Shown here piece after piece: positions 51,795-62,705 of a stretch of 64,000 nt of DNA. Source of the DNA: Bathynomus jamesi (Eukaryota; Arthropoda; Malacostraca; Isopoda; Cirolanidae); assembly GCA_023014485.1 (NCBI GenBank), contig JAJOZX010001072.1, positions 702,001-766,000 on the forward strand, written 5' to 3'. The position numbers and the translations under genes are program-made. The notes beneath the pieces were generated by a model. The model was not told the origin of the DNA. It worked only from the letters and a program-made list of their open reading frames with translations, and searched no databases. The first letter of the stretch is position 1, and every line of letters starts with the position of its first letter.

Positions 51795-52175
51795 ATATAT
51801 ATAAAGATATAATTGTTCTAGGTCAACGGTGAAAGCGAGACCAGGCTTGTACCGTTCTAATCCGTTGTACCAAAGTTCGTGATATTTCAAGGGGTCTGTA
51901 TCTTCTAAATACGACTTCAGTTCCAAACTATTCTCGCCTTGCTCTTTGCAACACTTGATAAAATCATCGAGCAGCACGGTGTACGCGTATTCAAGTACCG
52001 TGTCAAAATAATGTGTATCGGAGGCATGAGCGTCTAATATGGGCTTTAGTTTGCGGAAACGATGACTTCATACAATTTGTCGAGAATGAAACGGTTTCGC
52101 GTAGGGATAGGGGTGTTATTGTCAGCAGTATTCTTCAACATCAGCCGTATATCAACGCAGGGTTGGTTTGTATCA
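51795..52175 (-). pseudogene. Second, diverged copy of ORF A (middle part)
   Basis: The minus strand reads VDIRLMLKNTADNN, TRNRFILDKLYEV, then after one frame change DTVLEYAYTVLLDDF, GENSLELKSYLEDTDPLKYHELWYNGLERY (in parts) and VDLEQLYLYI. Each block has a counterpart in ORF A at 11061-11819. The reading stops exactly where the LINE tail begins; the C-terminus is at 48585. Confidence 0.75.
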
Positions 52176-52535
52176 CGATTTCTGCACATATATACAGTAT
52201 ATCATGATATATACACACATATATATATGAAAAATTATTTCACGAAAGTGACACGTGAAAAATATTTATGATGAATCTCCCATACAAATGTTTGCTCCTC
52301 CCACAATTTTTTCTATGCTTACTATATATATGTATATGTGTGTATATATATGTATATATATGTATTATATATATATATGAATATGTATGTATGTATGTTT
52401 ATTTTTGTAACCTATATATTGCCTTGATCTGTCCTTTCACTCCAGTGTTCCTGAGGATGTCATTAGACGAAAGCGCTTGAGCACCCCTTTGTGTTTCTTT
52501 TCCCTTCGTGGTTTTATTCATCACATATATATATA
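52176..52535. other. AT-rich and microsatellite sequence, no gene
   Basis: TA/TG-rich tracts at 52200-52235 and 52320-52400, and (TA)n at 52524-52538. A short part (52440-52500) has no recognised relation. Confidence 0.5.
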
Positions 52536-53016
52536 TATGTTACGTTTTTTTTTTGCGAAATCGGTCTTTTTGCAAATTCTCCGGTCAGTTTGCAAAGAAA
52601 CCAAAACAATAGTAATTTTACAAAATGACCTCAAATGTTTGATCATTTTGCAAAAACACACAAAAATCGGTCAATTTGCAAAATCACCAATAATCTTGGT
52701 GTATTTGCAAAATCTCTTGTTCTAATACTGTAGAACCTTCTAGCTCCTAACCTAACCTAACCTAACCAAAAGTGTCATTGTGGTTAGGTTAGGTTAGGTT
52801 AGGTTAGGAGCTAGAAGGTTCTATAGTATTGGAACAAGAGATTTTGCAAATACACCGACAAGATTATTGGTGATTTTGCAAACTGACTGATTTTTGTGTG
52901 TTTGCAAAATGATCAAACATTTGAAGTCATTTTGTAAAATTACTATTGTTTGGTTTCTTTGCAAACTGACCGGAGAATTTGCAAAAAGACCGATTTCGCA
53001 AAAAAAACGTAACATA
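52536..53016. repeat. Foldback element FB2
   Basis: Inverted arms of about 230 bp (52536-52767 and 52782-53016) around a ~14 bp spacer. The innermost part of each arm is (CCTAA)4-5 / (TTAGG)4-5. Each arm holds five TTTGCAAA-type palindromes spaced roughly 30-45 bp apart (TTTTGCAAAT, GTTTGCAAAG, TTTTGCAAAA, ATTTGCAAAA, ATTTGCAAAA). Confidence 0.88.
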
Positions 53017-53437
53017 TACACATCACATACATATATACACAATACGGTATGCAGACAGTTGGTCAAAATACGATTGGCCGACAGACAACTGGCCGACAGA
53101 CAACTGGTCGACAGGACAACTGGTCGACAGGACAACTGGTCGACAGGACAACTGCCAGACAGACAATTGGTCGTCAATATAAATATAATATATAATATAT
53201 ATATTATATATTATATATTATAAAATATAATTATAAAATAAGTATATAATAATTATAGAATTATATAATTATATAAAGATCATTTTTAAATTTCCTCTTT
53301 TCCCGATTAGTCTAAATACTTCTGTTTTCAATATGTTCGAAAAATTTCCTCTTCGAGAAATTTCCTTTTTCCAGAATAGTCTCAATCACGGAGTAGTTTA
53401 AATCACGAGTTTGATTTTCCAAACCCATACCAGTATT

Positions 53438-53625
53438 ATGGAATTCGTTAAAACAGAGAGAGGTGCTAGAAAACTTCTGTAAGAAGGATTCGCATACTTA
53501 GTTGATAGAATAAGAGAAAATACAATTTATTGGAGATGTGAAAAGCGCAAAGGGTGCAGTGGTAGAGTGAAAACAATTTTCTATACCAGTTGCTTAAAAT
53601 TAATCGAAATCTACGGGAAAATTAT
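53438..53625 (+). pseudogene. FLYWCH zinc-finger remnant
   Basis: ATG at 53438 opens MEFVKTERGARKLL, then an in-frame TAA, then EGFAYLVDRIRENTIYWRCE and KGCSGRVKTIF. This fits the FLYWCH pattern (K..KLL..GY.Y....N..YWRC....C.GRVKT). FLYWCH domains bind DNA and occur in Mutator-like transposase genes. The catalytic part is missing. Confidence 0.6.
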
Positions 53626-53850
53626 TGAATGACCGGTTAGGGCAACTGTCAGCCTTTGATGATCGGTTAGGTTAAGTCGTGATATTTTCGTTGGTTAACA
53701 GAAAGAGAGCCGATATTGCAAAAGATGCAAATTATTGAATGACCGGTTAGGGCAACTGTCCGCCCTTGACGATCGGTTAGGTTAAGTTGTGATATTTTCG
53801 TTGGTTAAGAGAAAGAGAGCCGATATTGCAAAAGATGATATACAGTACTA
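53618..53850. repeat. ~118 bp tandem duplication within the MULE-like element
   Basis: Both copies read AAATTATTGAATGACCGG, GATCGGTTAGGTTAAGT and GAGAGCCGATATTGC, with a few differences. Confidence 0.85.
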
Positions 53851-54000
53851 CAAACTTTCTATTTTTCATGTTTGATTGTTTGATCCTTTGCCTTTCCAGT
53901 TGTCTCTCGGCCAGTTGTCCTGTCGACCACTTGTCCTATCGACCAGTTGTCTGTCGGCCAGTTGTCTGTCGGCCAATCGTATTTCGACCAACGGTCCGGC

Positions 54001-55455
54001 TACCCTTCTCCATACCCAGTATAAGGGTGTAGCTATTTCATTTTTACAGTTTTTAAATAATAGTGCGTTCCATTTGTCCGGATCTGCAGCTGAATGTGAT
54101 TTCATTTGTCCTATAGCTGTCGCTACATCTTCTGGGGTAAAATCAAAGTTTGTTATACATTCTCCTTGCAATTTCTCTTTGAAGAATGCATCTATGTCAG
54201 GTATCGCTTTGTCACTTGTTGGGGTACTGAATACCGATTCATACTGGATTCTCAATGTTTCAGATATTTCTTTTAGCTCGTGTGTTAGTTCATTATTTCC
54301 TTTCATTAAGGGCCCGATAGTAGCGCGCGTTTTTGTTTTCCTTTTCGCATAGCTGTAGAAGTATTTTGGATTTTCCTTTATTGTTTCTACCACCTTTTCC
54401 TCTTCCCTCTCTGTATGGCCCTTTATCAGAGTTTGTATTTCCCAATCGATTCTCTCCAATTTTTCTTGTATTTCTTTCCTGGCATTGTTTTCTCCGTAAT
54501 TAGCTAACTTCGCTGTTACTCTCTTTCTTTTGCGGAATATTCTTCTCTTTTGCCTCTCTAGCCAGTTCCTCTTTCCTTTTGGCTGTGCTTTCGGAGCATA
54601 TTTTTCCAAAATTCTCAGCGTCTTTTATTCCAAGGTTGTTAGCATTTCCTCAGTTGTTTTATTCTCGAAAACTGTTCTCCACTCTATTTGGGCCATGTGT
54701 GATCTGATTTATTCCCAATTTATGGTCTTGGAGTTTAAGTTAAAAGCCCCAAATTTGCTTCTTCCTTTCGTATGTGTATTGTCTTTAAAAGTTATCGCCA
54801 TATTTGTTGATAACTCGATTATATTATGGTCTGAGATAATAGTTGGAGTTATTTTTATATCCGCAATCAAGTTCGTGTTATTTGTGAATACCAGATGTAG
54901 GCAGTTATTTTTCCTGGTATTTTCTGTTATCTCCTGTGTCAGCATAAATTCGTTTGTGAGAGCTATCAGCATTCTTGCTTGCTCCTGGTCCTCTCTTGTG
55001 CCCCCCTTATCTTGCTGTATAAATATATTTCTACCCACCTTTTTGTATTTTATAAATAGGAAATTAAAATCGCCAAAGAGTATTATATTAGGGGATGGAG
55101 AGTTTACAGACCTTATTAGGGTTCTGATATCCTCAATGGCATCCGAAAATTATTTTTCATTTGGAGAGTTTGGAGGTCTATAGATGACTATGAGTACCAC
55201 GTTTAGTTTCTCTATTTTCACTGCAAGGGTTTCCACGAAGCTGTTGGATTTACTTATTACCGTCTCTGTCATATGCCTTTCATGCATATAAATAGCACAA
55301 CCACCTTTACGTCTCGCTGTTGTTTTATCCGCTCTTAGTAAGTTGAATTCATCGATATGCAATTCTTTCTTATCGATACAGTGTTCGCAGTTATCGCAGT
55401 TTCCTTGGCAGTCTTTAAGATGTTTCTGTGAGGCATGCGATGTCCGCCCTTGTTT
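54001..55455 (-). pseudogene. LINE fragment: endonuclease, linker, RT start
   Basis: On the minus strand: cysteine-bearing QGNCDNCEHCIDKKELHIDE (about 55440-55350), endonuclease RKGGCAIYMHER, VVLIVIYRPPNSPNEK, IILFGDFNFLF (about 55090), then CLHLVFTNN and IISDHNIIELS. The linker (54609-54050) has WLERQKRRIFRKRKR, IGPLMKGNNELTHELKE and the RT start SHSAADPDKWNALLFKNC. It breaks at about 54005, against the end of the MULE-like element, and the RT body is not found beyond that element. Confidence 0.78.
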
Positions 55456-55479
55456 CGTTTGTATATATATATATATATA

Positions 55480-55640
55480 CGTTTGTGGGCCTGAGCTGCT
55501 AGGTTATGTTACACCCCACCCCCACTTCCTGTTGACCCCCCGCCATCCCTTTTCTGCATACACCCATCCACCCTTTCCTGCATACCCCACCCTCTTGGCA
55601 CTGTGCCAGTGGCTTGCAGTGTTGCATGGCACTCGGCATC
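55480..55640 (-). repeat. Dispersed repeat, family R2, minus orientation
   Basis: The inverse of 44090-44275: GGGCCTGAGCTGCTAGGTTA, GCATACCCCACCC, GGCACTGTGCCAGT, GCAGTGTTGCATGGC. Confidence 0.65.
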
Positions 55641-56147
55641 TGAATCATCATTCGTTTGTGAAAGTTCAGCTGTTAATTTTGGTCACTTTTCATTTCAGAT
55701 TTACACTCTTATTAGAGCTAATTTTGGTCATATTCATTTGAATTAAATAGCATATTGGAATATATTAGCGATATGACAACGATTCCTGTGTGCATAAAAG
55801 ACGAGGGAGTAAATGACATACATTTTCTATAAAAAAGTCAATAATATTTGAAATTTACTTTTATATATAGAAATGATAATATACGCGTGTAAATCTGCAC
55901 CAGTTGCAAAGATATTTGCATCACTGATTGGAAATTCACTATAAAAACATAAATACATATTCATAACTGAATCTGTACAATGTAGAATGAATATATTAAA
56001 ATAAAATATAAAAAGCAATCTCTCATTCTTTTTCATATTTTTTACAAATGTTTTGGAAAAATAAATGTTTATGTTTTCTTTTAAAAATTAAACGTAGTTT
56101 AAAAAGGTTAATTGGAGTAATTTCGTATTAAGTTTGGTATTTGGTAT
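55641..56147. other. AT-rich, no gene seen
   Basis: No motif or repeat recognised apart from A/T-rich composition. Confidence 0.45.
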
Positions 56148-57110
56148 TCTCTCGAGCATGGAGGCGGACATTCCATATTTGTTTCCTGCCACAAATGCAA
56201 AAAAACCTTGGTTTAACTTGTTCTAATGCTATCCGCAGCAAAGAGGAGGCTTTCAGAAGGTACCGTCGCCATCCAACTCCTGACTCTCGCTCACCTTATT
56301 TTTCTGTCCGAAATCGTGCAAAATCTGGTCTTCGACTCGCCAAAAATTCTTTCAACAGACAAAAATGTGAAAAACTATCTAATTTCTAATTCTTCTCGCT
56401 CTTTCTGGCATCTAGCTAAGAACCTCTTCAACAACTTTACTTCCTCTTCTTTCCCTCCTCTTTTCTATTCCGACGGCAAAGTTGCCGTCTCTTCCCCTGA
56501 CAAAGCTGAACTCTTGGCTCAAACTTTCGCTTCCAACTCAGCCATGGACGATTCCGGTGCTGTTCCTCCATCTCCAACTCCCTCTCACTTTATTACGTCT
56601 GAAATTAGAATATCTTCTAAAGATGTTCTTTCTACCCTATCTGAGTTCAACTCTAGGAAGTCGTATGGTCCTGATGGTGTTCCTTCTGTTGTTCTTAAGA
56701 ACTGTGCTTCAGTGTTGACACCCTGCCTAGGCAAACTCTTTCGTCTTTGTCTCTCATCTGGTACTTTTCCTTCCTGCTGGAAGTTCGCTTTCATTCAGCA
56801 TGTCCCAAAGAAGTGTGACTGACTGCTCTACACCCTCCAACTATCGTCCAACTGCTTGAATTTCTTACCTTTCTAAAGTTTTTGAATCTGTCCTTAATAG
56901 GAAGATTCTTAAAAGCCTCTCTTCTTACAATCTTCTTTGAGATCGTCAGTATGGGTTCTGGAAGGGACGCTCTATTGGCGATCTTCTTGCATATCTCTGA
57001 CTCTTCGTCATCCTCGTTTCGGGATTTCGGTGAAACTTTTGGCGCACCTTCTGATTCGTGGTCCTTGAGTCAAAATCTATAAGATCACGTTGAATTTTCA
57101 CAAGTGAGCT
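56148..57110 (+). pseudogene. LINE fragment, same family as 48.8 kb, 5'-truncated
   Basis: It starts at the position matching 49830 (GCATGGAGGCG) and runs into RT: ISSKDVLSTLSEFNSRKSYG, PDGVPSVVLKNCASVLTPCL, GTFPSCWKFAFIQHVPKK, then decayed SNYRPT-like and LRDRQYGFW-like parts. The catalytic YADD part is absent. The frame is open at 56226-56822 and broken afterwards. Confidence 0.8.
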
Positions 57111-57125
57111 CTCTTTTTTTTTTTT

Positions 57126-57227
57126 TACAAGCTGTCCCCTCAAGTAAGTCTAAAGTAGAACAAGAAGCTTGACCATCGTCAGAATAAACAATTCGGGCGG
57201 AAGCAAAACCAAGATTAAGCAAGGTTT
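57126..57227 (+). repeat. SINE 3' part
   Basis: AGTAAGTCTAAAGTAGAACA, GCTTGACCATCGTCAGAATA and ACAATTCGGGCGGAAGC match the 3' half of the local SINEs. Confidence 0.65.
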
Positions 57228-57237
57228 TATATATATA

Positions 57238-58445
57238 CAGGATGTCCCATAAGTCCGGCATCATAGAAAAAATAATAAAAAAAGGCAAAACAAAAGCTTT
57301 TATTTACAGAGCCTGCTCAATATGTCCACCATTGTTTTCAATACACAAATTCAGACGTGATACCCAGTCAGCAAGCACACGTGAATGATGTCAGGAGTAA
57401 TGGTGTTACATGCCCCAATAATGCGCTGCCGCAAATGTTCAACACTCCTAATTTTCTCTGCGTATACCAGCGCTTTCAAGTGGCCCCAGAGATAAAAATC
57501 TAGTGGCGTGAGGTCCGGGCTTCTAGCTGGCCATTCCACAGGCCCTCGAAGTCCGACCCAATGACCAGGGAATTGTTGGTACAGGTATTCCCTTACTTGG
57601 GTGCTGTAATGTGCAGGAGCGCCGTGTTGCTGGAACCATGTTGGGAAATTTCCTTCTTCGTTGAAGACACTGGGAAATGCTTCTTCCTTGAGCATACGTA
57701 GGTAGGTGCCTCCAGTGACATGTTCATCGAAAAAGAGGGGGGCCTATGATGCGATCCTTCCAAATGCCACACCATACCATCACCCGAGATGCACCTTGTT
57801 CCTTTGAAGAGGTATACCAGTGAGGGTTGTTTTGAGACCAGTAGCGGGTGTTCTGTCGATTTACCTAACCATTTCCATAAGAAACAGCCTCGTCACTGAA
57901 CAGAATGGTGGACAGGAAATTAGCATCCCGAGCATATTGTCCCGTAGCCCATTCACAAAATTCCATCCGCCGGTCGGGATCATCTTCGCTTAATTTCTGT
58001 AGGATCTGAAGTTTATATGGATGCCATTTGTGAGCCTGAAGAATGCGATGGATGCTACTTTTCGACACTCCTGTCTCGGCGGACAATCGCCAAAGAGACT
58101 TATTGGGACTTCTGTTAAAATGAGCCAGGATAGCAGTCGCTGTATCATCGTCAGTGAACCTCCTTGAAGGTCCACTGCGTGGTTTATCTTCTATGAATCC
58201 TGTTTCCTTAAACTTTGCAGCAAGTCTGCTAACACAACTCTGTGTTATTGGCTCGCGGTCTGGATGCAGTCTGTTAAATTCAGCAGCGGCCTCTCTTTGA
58301 CTCCGATTTCCTATGAGTAGAATTATCTGGATTCGTTCTTCCTTGCTCACAGACATTATGGCCTGTAGAAAGAGAAAAATATGAATTATGGTGTGTAGAA
58401 ATAGAAAAATATGAATTTCTCCTATGATGCCGGACTTATGAGACA

Positions 58446-58450
<5 letters not shown>
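57238..58450 (-). mobile_element. DD41D mariner-like element, near full length
   Basis: The left end TA|CAGGATGTCCCATAAGTCCG matches the inverse of CGGACTTATGAGACACC at the right end, with a few mismatches, and a (TA)n tract follows. It has about 1.2 kb. A truncated duplicate is at 50274-51143. Confidence 0.85.
57351..58355 (-). pseudogene. DD41D transposase with a changed catalytic residue
   Basis: The minus strand starts MSVSKEERIQIILLIGNRSQ (58355), with a DUF4817-type helix-turn-helix (REAAAEFNRLHPDREPITQS) and a second one (TGVSKSSIHRILQAHKWHPY). The first Asp lies in ILFSDEA. After frame changes at about 57865 and 57695, FQQHGAPAHYS shows His where the second catalytic Asp is expected, and WPARSPDLTPLDFYLWG gives the third Asp. 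The Asp-to-His change alone should abolish catalysis. Confidence 0.85.
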
Positions 58451-58532
<82 letters not shown>

Positions 58533-58536
58533 CACA

Positions 58537-58578
<42 letters not shown>
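58447..58578. repeat. Long (TA)n microsatellite
   Basis: About 130 bp, almost pure TA. Confidence 0.95.
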
Positions 58579-58580
<2 letters not shown>

Positions 58581-58589
58581 GATGAATTT

Positions 58590-59014
58590 CACAATTAAAC
58601 ACGTGAAATGAATGAATGCTGCAAACCACAAGGAAAAAGAAAAACGATTCCAAGGCCTTTCATGTATTCAGAGCTACACCTCGTCAGGGAATGAAAAGAG
58701 AAGGCAAGATGCCCATAAATATATACAACGTAGCGGAAACCAAAACAATTAGCACATACGTAACAAGAGTTAATGAGAGGCAAAAGGAATTTTAAGAAGA
58801 TATTGTCAATTTTATACATTCCCGCACTGTTATTGAAATTGCTTTTATAATGGATAAATGCACATTCTAGAATATTTGTTTCTGTTATATCTATGTTTTC
58901 AACAAGCGCTTTAGAACTATCCCATTTGATGTTATGATTATATCTGTAGCGGAACAGACAACTACAGACAGAAAACAGACAAAGAACAGCCATAGGAATT
59001 CTTTTCACCGCCAT
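58590..59014 (-). pseudogene. Penelope endonuclease tail and 3' end
   Basis: The minus strand reads NHNIKWDSSKALVENIDITE, TNILECAFIHYKSN and MYKIDNIFLKFLLPLINS, fitting the C-terminal part of a Penelope GIY-YIG domain (ILE with Glu). It is followed by a CUGACGAG...GAAAGGCCUU hammerhead-like end (58645-58690). The same 3' part is at 51200-51484. Confidence 0.6.
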
Positions 59015-60904
59015 TTCTCAAACATTCTTAGAAGACACACGTGGTGTCAAGGAATAAAACTCAGAAGATACGCGGTTTCAAGCAATAAAAGAAAAACAAT
59101 GTCGCTAGCCTCGAACCGCGGATTTCGAATGTTCCTAAGGTTACAAAAGGCGCAGTCAGCTCATATTCACCCCCACTCCTTTCGTGCGTTCATCTCGTAA
59201 GTTCATCCTTCACGTCGTTACAGCGTCAGCTTTAGCAGGCTCCCTTCAAGGCCCACTTCAACACTTTTCACCCAAGAACGCATCATCACTCGAAGCAAGC
59301 CAAGTCTTTCCCGCTGTAGGCGTTTTCATTGGCCTTTTTCACCACACCTCAACTGGTTAACAATCATCCTCGGGAGCACCGGCAAAGCTCAACGCTACGA
59401 GAAAACATCCTCAAGGTAGACACATTACGTGACTCGACGACGAAGCTACAAACCCAAATCACTTCACATCTGTTCAGCTTTCACCGCTTTACGAAAAACG
59501 GCCGTCAACGAGAATCCATTAGGCCCGTCAACACTTCACAGTGAAGACCTTGACTTACGGAACAAACTTCCAAGGGGCAGTCATAAGAACCCCGGGCCTA
59601 CGTCTGCAAGATCACCTTCAGGCCATCCTGCATCTCAAGAGGCAACAACAGGCGACCGGCGCCCGCTCAACAGACCAATCGGACGGTCAACACATCGAGC
59701 CTATTAGTTCAACAGGCCATCCTCCAAGCAACGCCTCAACCTAGAGGTATCACTCTCTTACTGGTAAGCCTTGTCTCTTTGCTTAAAAACAATAACGTAA
59801 AGCCTACCCAGTGAACCGCAGAAGAGTAGGCTATAAACGCAGTGTTTTATAATTCGGTCAAACTGACTCTCGTTAAAACGCGTTAGGCCGATGTCCTAAT
59901 CTGAGTGGCGTTCCAGTACCGTAATTCCGCGTAGCATCTGCTATTGTGTTCATTCATATAAATACTTTACATCCGTTTATTTATGTGATAGATTTAAGTA
60001 TTCTCTTACTGAAAGGCCTAATTCATTTACGGTATACCAACTTAGTATATCCCTTCCAATTATCATTAGGCCACAGCATCTTGTTTCTATGTTTCATTTA
60101 TGTGTAATCACTCAGCATCATATAATTGCCTTTATATAAATGATATTCGTGTAATCATTGTCATAGTGTTTCTCCCAGTTATCATTAGGCTCCAGCATCT
60201 TGTTTAGTAGTCCATTACTGCGTAACTCTGGCCTACATAAGCAGTGTAATACGTGACCTAAATAGCACCATAAACGCACGTCACTAATTTCCATAGTTCT
60301 TAGACTGCATCATTTATTCTGTGTTTATTCATAATCAGCGTGTTACATAATCTATTTGTTGTATTATAACGTACATCCATAATTTCTGGAATCACTAGAT
60401 TTCATATTTCATGCTGTGTCCCATTTTTGCATACCATTAGCCTCTCATAAACGAGCGTATTTCTTAACAATTGATCTGTATAATTCTTTTTTCGTTTACT
60501 AATCCTTAGTCAGACTTTTCCATAATACAAATGCTGTTATAGAATTGTTAAGCACTATAATTATTGTTTATCATTTGTTATTCACTGTGAACAAATAACT
60601 GAATTATTTTTCTTAATTAAATACAAAACAATAAGTTGCTTTATATAACCTTAACAATATTTGCTTGGGTGTATTCCAAGCTGGTGACCTCGAAGCAATT
60701 CGTATCACTCAGAAATATTATAGTAGGCCTACTCCATTAGCCCCTTCAACCGGTGATACTGTAGGACATCATAAATTGTTAATCCAGCCTGTCATTAATA
60801 AGCAATCAATTTGCATCAATTAATCACCAGCATTAAATTAAGTTTTATCACCTTAAACGGCTAAATCTAGGCCCACTATACATCTATACATATGGTTAAA
60901 CAAA
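59015..60904. other. Long unassigned stretch
   Basis: 59040-59760 is GC-richer, with open but motif-free frames. 59760-60900 is AT-rich. An imperfect direct repeat (AATTATCATTAGGCCACAGC at 60058 and AGTTATCATTAGGCTCCAGC at 60178) is present. The part next to 60904 may be a decayed Penelope 3' end. No gene is claimed. Confidence 0.45.
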
Positions 60905-61640
60905 GCATTGGAATTATTAGCTGTTCTGCACGCATATTTATGCTGTTTTACCCTAATATCTAACGTTTTACCCGTTTGGCCTATATATACTGAGTTACAT
61001 TGTGTACATCCGATCGAATACACACAACCAACAACATTATTCAGGCTATTCTTTATTAGGCGTGATTTAACAGTATTATTACACTTAAAGACAATATTGA
61101 TGCCACGTGCTTAAGTAAAGTCGGAAGATATTGAAAATTAACATGGTAAGGTAGGCTAAGGATATTTTTACGCTCAAATTCCTTTACAATTACATTATTA
61201 TAATACCTATTTTTGGCTTTCCTAAGACAGTTATCCAAAAATGAAATAAGATAACATAATTTAGTACCAATATTCATGATATTGCATAACTCGGAATCTA
61301 AAAATTCAGGACTGACAACTCTCAATGCTCTAAGAAACATAGCAGAGAAAATAGAGGATTTAATCGAGGGATGATGGTCAAAATAAAAATGCACATAAGA
61401 GTTATTATTAGTAGGCTTGCGATAGACTTCAAATTTGAACTGATTAGAGCATCTCCAAATTTTTAGATCCAGAAAAGATAGGCTTCCATCATTTTCTTTT
61501 TCAACTGTGAATTTAATAGATGGGACTAAATTGTTGAGCCTACCAAGAAATAAGTCAACATCCAAATTATTAGGCCAAAGGCATAAAATATCATCTATAT
61601 ACCTGTACCAAACACACAAATTTAATAATTCCATGAGGCC
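60905..61640 (-). pseudogene. Penelope RT/endonuclease fragment, inverted partner
   Basis: The minus strand from 61634 reads WYRYIDDILCLWPNN (RT active site YIDD), IKFTVEKENDGSLSFLDLKI, VYRKPTNNNSYVHF and NCLRKAKNRYYNNVIVKEF. In another frame come NVVGCVYSIGCTQCNSVYIG and QTGKTLDIRVKQHKYACRTA, the GIY-YIG start. It mirrors 62085-62705 on the opposite strand. Confidence 0.85.
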
Positions 61641-62705
61641 TATTGTTAGCTCAGTAGGCTCCGTAACCTATAAGCTATCTAAATGGTTAGTTAGTTTAGT
61701 AACGCCGTTAGTTGGCTCTATTTCTAAATCACATATTGTAAATAGCATGGATCTTATTGACAAACTGAAGTTTCCTAATGACTAATTTCAAATTGGTAAG
61801 CTTTGATGTATGCTCGTTATTCACAAAAGTCCCTGTTGATGACGTACTTGATTTTTTAAAAGATAAGATCTCTGAATATTCTTTCTCTGTTCAACACAAC
61901 ACTCTTATTGAGTTAATTAAGCTTTGTGTCAAAGATTGTAAATTGCAGTTTGAAAATAAGTTTTATGCTCTGTCGTTTGGATTGGCGATGGGAAATCCCC
62001 TTTCACCTGTACTAGTTAATTTATATATGGAATTTTTTGAAAGTAGAATTTTGCCTACGATTGTCAATTTTAACCTGGTTTGGTATATAGATGATATTTT
62101 ATGCCTTTGGCCTAATAATTTGAATGTTGAATTATTTCTTGGTAGGCTCAACAATTTAGTCCCATCTATTAAGTTCACAGTTGAAAAAGAAAATGATGGA
62201 AGCCTATCTTTTCTGGATCTAAAAATTTGGAGATGCTCTAATCAGTTCAAATTTGAAGTCTATAGCAAGCCTACTAATAATAACTCTTATGAGCATTTTT
62301 ATTCTGACCACCATCCCTCGATTAAATCCTCTATTTTCTCTGCTACTGTATGTTTCTTAGAGCATTGAGAGTTGTCAGTCCTGAATTTTTAGATTCCGAG
62401 TTATGCAATATCATGAATATTGGTACTAAATTATGTTATCCTATTTCATTTTTAGACAACTGTCTTAGGAAAGCCAAGAATAGGTATTATAATAATGTAA
62501 TTGTAAAGAAATTTGAGCGTAAAAATATCCTTAGCCTACCTTACCATGTTAATTTTCAATATCTTCAGACTTTACTTAAAACACTTGGCATCAATGTAGT
62601 CTTTAAGTATAATAATACTGTTAAATCACGTCTAATAAAGAATAGCCGGATAATGTTGTTGGTCGTGTGTATTCGATCGGATGTACACAATATAACTCAG
62701 TATAT
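61641..62705 (+). pseudogene. Penelope RT fragment, plus copy
   Basis: The plus strand reads FKLVSFDVCSLFTKVPVDDV (catalytic Asp), LSFGLAMGNPLSPVLVNLYM, WYIDDILCLWPNN and the same C-terminus as the inverted partner, with a frame change near 62350. The GIY-YIG domain is cut just after the VYI equivalent (62700) by the mariner at 62705. Confidence 0.87.

Larger units (their letters stand above)
53051..54000. mobile_element. MULE-like element with inverted terminal minisatellites
   Basis: The left end has GTTGGTCAAAATACGATTGG then about six units of GACAACTGG(C/T)CGACAG (53070-53170). The right end is its inverse (53895-53997), ending CCAATCGTATTTCGACCAAC. Inside are a FLYWCH remnant and a ~118 bp tandem duplication (53618-53735 and 53736-53850). 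FLYWCH fingers with Mutator-like transposases suggest a MULE. No target duplication was found by eye. Confidence 0.65.

Noticed and set aside
53070..53175. The 16 bp repeat array as a CRISPR array
   Set aside because: Repeats are adjacent without unique spacers and are mirrored 800 bp away, so they are terminal minisatellites.
58411..58653. Tyrosine/isoleucine-rich frames across (TA)n tracts, here and at 39358, 42190 and 46160
   Set aside because: Purely a result of the dinucleotide repeat.
59429..59707. Possible gene in the GC-richer stretch
   Set aside because: Several overlapping frames are open with no motif, no splice logic and no repeat support.
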